Below, piece after piece: positions 14,761 through 16,072 of a stretch of DNA of 16,072 bases; position 1 is the first letter of the stretch; every line of letters starts with the position of its first letter. The DNA is from JBOGDS01 sp050743075 (lineage in GTDB: Bacteria; Actinomycetota; Actinomycetes; Jiangellales; Jiangellaceae). The notes beneath the pieces are model-generated. The model did no database searches. It had not been told where the DNA came from and saw nothing but the letters and a program-made list of their open reading frames with translations. Location of the stretch: assembly GCA_050743075.1 (NCBI GenBank), contig JBOGDS010000078.1, positions 1-16,072 of the forward strand, read 5' to 3'. A program made the translations under genes and the position numbers.

Positions 14761-15846
14761 GTGGCACGAGGCAGCAGGATCGGCACCGGCGTCGTCGTAG
14801 TTCTGACGGCGCTCGTCCTCGTCGGGTGCACGGCCGCCGCCGCGGACCGCACGGGGGCGGTCCAGGAGCCGTCGCCGTCGGCTACCGTCGAGGAGTCGAC
14901 CCCGACGCCGACCGCCCCAGCGACAGCGACGCCGACCCCCACGCCCACCCGGACCCCCCTCTACCTGGCCGGCGACGCGAGCGACGGCGTCCGCGACCTG
15001 CAGTCCAGGCTCAAGCAGCTCCAGTGGTACGCGCCGGAGGTCACCGGCGAGTACGACGGCGTCACCGTCGAGGCGGTCACCGGGTTCCAGCGCAAGCGCG
15101 GCCTTCCCGACACCGGCGAGGTCGACCAGGGCACCTGGGACAAGCTCGTCAGCATGACCCGCCAGCCGACCGACGACGAGATGCACAACCGGCTCGTCGC
15201 CGGCCCGACGATCATCGGCCAGGGCGACGAGGGCGACGACGTCCGCGAGCTGCAGGCACGCCTCAAGCAGATCGGCTGGTTCGACCACGGCGTCACCGGA
15301 ACCTACGGCCCGGTGACCCGGACGTCCGTGACGGGCTTCCAGACCAAGCGCGGCTTCCCGTCGACGGGCGAGGTCGACCAGCGCACCTGGGACAAGCTCG
15401 TCGCCATGACCCGCACGCCGACCGACGACGAGCTGCACAACCGGGTGCCCGCGGGCGGCGGCAGCGCCGCCGGTCTCGACCCGCGCTGCCTGACCGGCCG
15501 GGCTCTGTGCGTCGACAAGACCAGCCGATCGGTGCGTTGGGTGGTCGACGGCGACGTACGGATGACGCTCGACGCTCGGTTCGGGTCCGAGCTGACCCCG
15601 ACCCGTGAGGGCGCGTTCAGCGTGTACTTCAAGTCCCGCGACCACCACTCCAGCCAGTACGACGCGCCGATGCCCTTTGCCATGTTCTTCGACGGCGGCC
15701 AGGCCGTGCACTACTCGCCTGACTTCGCGGCGAACGGCTACAACGGCTCGTCGCACGGCTGTGTCAACACGCGGGACAGGTCGGGCATCGAGTCGCTGTT
15801 CGACCAGGTCCGCGTCGGCGACAAGGTCATCGTCTACTGGTCCTGA
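14761..15846 (+). CDS. Lipoprotein L,D-transpeptidase with two peptidoglycan-binding domains
   Basis: The product has 361 residues. VARGSRIGTGVVVVLTALVLVGC is a lipoprotein signal with lipobox LVGC at Cys23. A Pro/Thr/Ala-rich linker (about 30-68) leads to two peptidoglycan_binding_1 modules, starting near residues 75 and 159. The YkuD catalytic domain has His317 in VHYSP and the motif SHGCVN with His332 and the catalytic Cys334. It should make 3-3 cross-links or attach proteins to peptidoglycan outside the membrane. GTG 14761 is preferred over ATG 14698 because it starts the signal peptide cleanly, follows GGAGG by about 10 bases, and lies downstream of the ECF-like promoter. It is a single-gene unit. 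Confidence 0.92.
   Translation: MARGSRIGTGVVVVLTALVLVGCTAAAADRTGAVQEPSPSATVEESTPTPTAPATATPTPTPTRTPLYLAGDASDGVRDLQSRLKQLQWYAPEVTGEYDGVTVEAVTGFQRKRGLPDTGEVDQGTWDKLVSMTRQPTDDEMHNRLVAGPTIIGQGDEGDDVRELQARLKQIGWFDHGVTGTYGPVTRTSVTGFQTKRGFPSTGEVDQRTWDKLVAMTRTPTDDELHNRVPAGGGSAAGLDPRCLTGRALCVDKTSRSVRWVVDGDVRMTLDARFGSELTPTREGAFSVYFKSRDHHSSQYDAPMPFAMFFDGGQAVHYSPDFAANGYNGSSHGCVNTRDRSGIESLFDQVRVGDKVIVYWS
14983..15459 (+). repeat. Internal 252-base tandem repeat encoding the two peptidoglycan-binding modules
   Basis: The second unit starts exactly 252 bases (84 codons) after the first at 15235. Stretches such as GEVDQ-TWDKLV-MTR-PTDDE-HNR are conserved in both, with near-identical DNA around 15118-15151 and 15370-15403. 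This indicates an in-gene duplication. Confidence 0.8.
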
Positions 15847-15860
15847 CCGGCCAGCGTTCT

Positions 15861-15876
15861 GGGCGGATCAGCGCCC
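15861..15876 (+). terminator. Weak hairpin after the transpeptidase gene
   Basis: GGGCG and CGCCC pair around a GATCAG loop, 15 bases after the stop, followed by ATTGT. The stem is only 5 bases, so this is a weak terminator candidate. Confidence 0.3.
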
Positions 15877-15964
15877 ATTGTCGGCGAGACCATCGGACAT
15901 GTTGCGCTGTTGGCCGCGCGGACAAGCGCGCGCGCCGGATGGCTGGTTGGCCGCCGCCCTCACC

Positions 15965-16072
15965 GTGACCTAGTACTGCGGCCTTGAACTTTGGCCCTCT
16001 TCGCGACGCGCCGGGCGTGGTCGGCTGGTTGGGGTTGGGGTGGCCGCAGGCTTGGAGGGGTCAGTTCCTGTC
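15965..16072. other. Gene-free right edge with G-rich tract and possible insertion-sequence end
   Basis: No supportable gene lies between 15847 and the window end. On the minus strand the stretch around 15970-15998 reads AAAGTTCAAGGCCGCAGTAC followed by TAG, which resembles the terminal sequence I associate with actinomycete IS630-type elements; this is memory-based and unproven. Further right, GGTTGGGGTTGGGGTGG (about 16027-16043) could form a two-tetrad G-quadruplex. A transposase, if any, would lie beyond the window. Confidence 0.25.

Noticed and set aside
14983..15459. CRISPR or satellite array from the repeated DNA
   Set aside because: The 252-base periodicity is in frame within a coding region and encodes two peptidoglycan-binding modules.

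Overview
The window is very GC-rich, with short intergenic gaps and GTG starts. Its left edge carries most of an mshA gene (mycothiol biosynthesis), so the source is an actinomycete (Actinomycetota); I cannot give a genus. There are no rRNA, tRNA or CRISPR features.

Left, minus strand (1-4009): a GntR-type regulator with a cytoplasmic solute-binding-protein-like domain as its effector domain is followed 15 bases later by an MFS exporter of the MFS_3 type. Then comes mshA, cut off by the window start. A sequence matching the sigma-R (thiol-stress) promoter, GGAAT-N18-GTT, lies directly before mshA.

Centre, plus strand (4158-13530): a long, tightly packed operon diverges from the regulator. 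Its order is a GH63-like glycoside hydrolase of the glucosylglycerate/mannosylglycerate hydrolase type, a substrate-binding lipoprotein, two ABC sugar permeases, an ABC ATPase, a second GH63-like hydrolase, a class I mannose-6-phosphate isomerase-like protein and a ROK sugar kinase. The gene order reads as a pathway: import of a small glycoside, cytoplasmic hydrolysis by two related hydrolases, phosphorylation of the released hexose, and isomerisation to fructose-6-phosphate. Mannosylglycerate or glucosylglycerate is my best guess for the substrate (inference). The 76-base regulator/operon divide holds two overlapping divergent promoters and a perfect inverted repeat, TTGTCAC-N6-GTGACAA, a good candidate operator for the fusion regulator.

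The second hydrolase and the isomerase each carry two single-base frameshifts, two of which map to short C runs, while everything else in the operon is open. This is either recent decay of the operon's tail or base-call errors.

Right (13531-16072): a FAD/NAD(P)-dependent disulfide oxidoreductase is a clear pseudogene whose central third to half is deleted (about 225 residues). It is followed by a lipoprotein L,D-transpeptidase with two peptidoglycan-binding repeats, preceded by an ECF-sigma-like promoter (GCAACC-N16-CGTC) that also fixes its start codon at 14761. The last 226 bases hold no gene; a G-rich stretch and a sequence resembling an insertion-sequence end are seen there.
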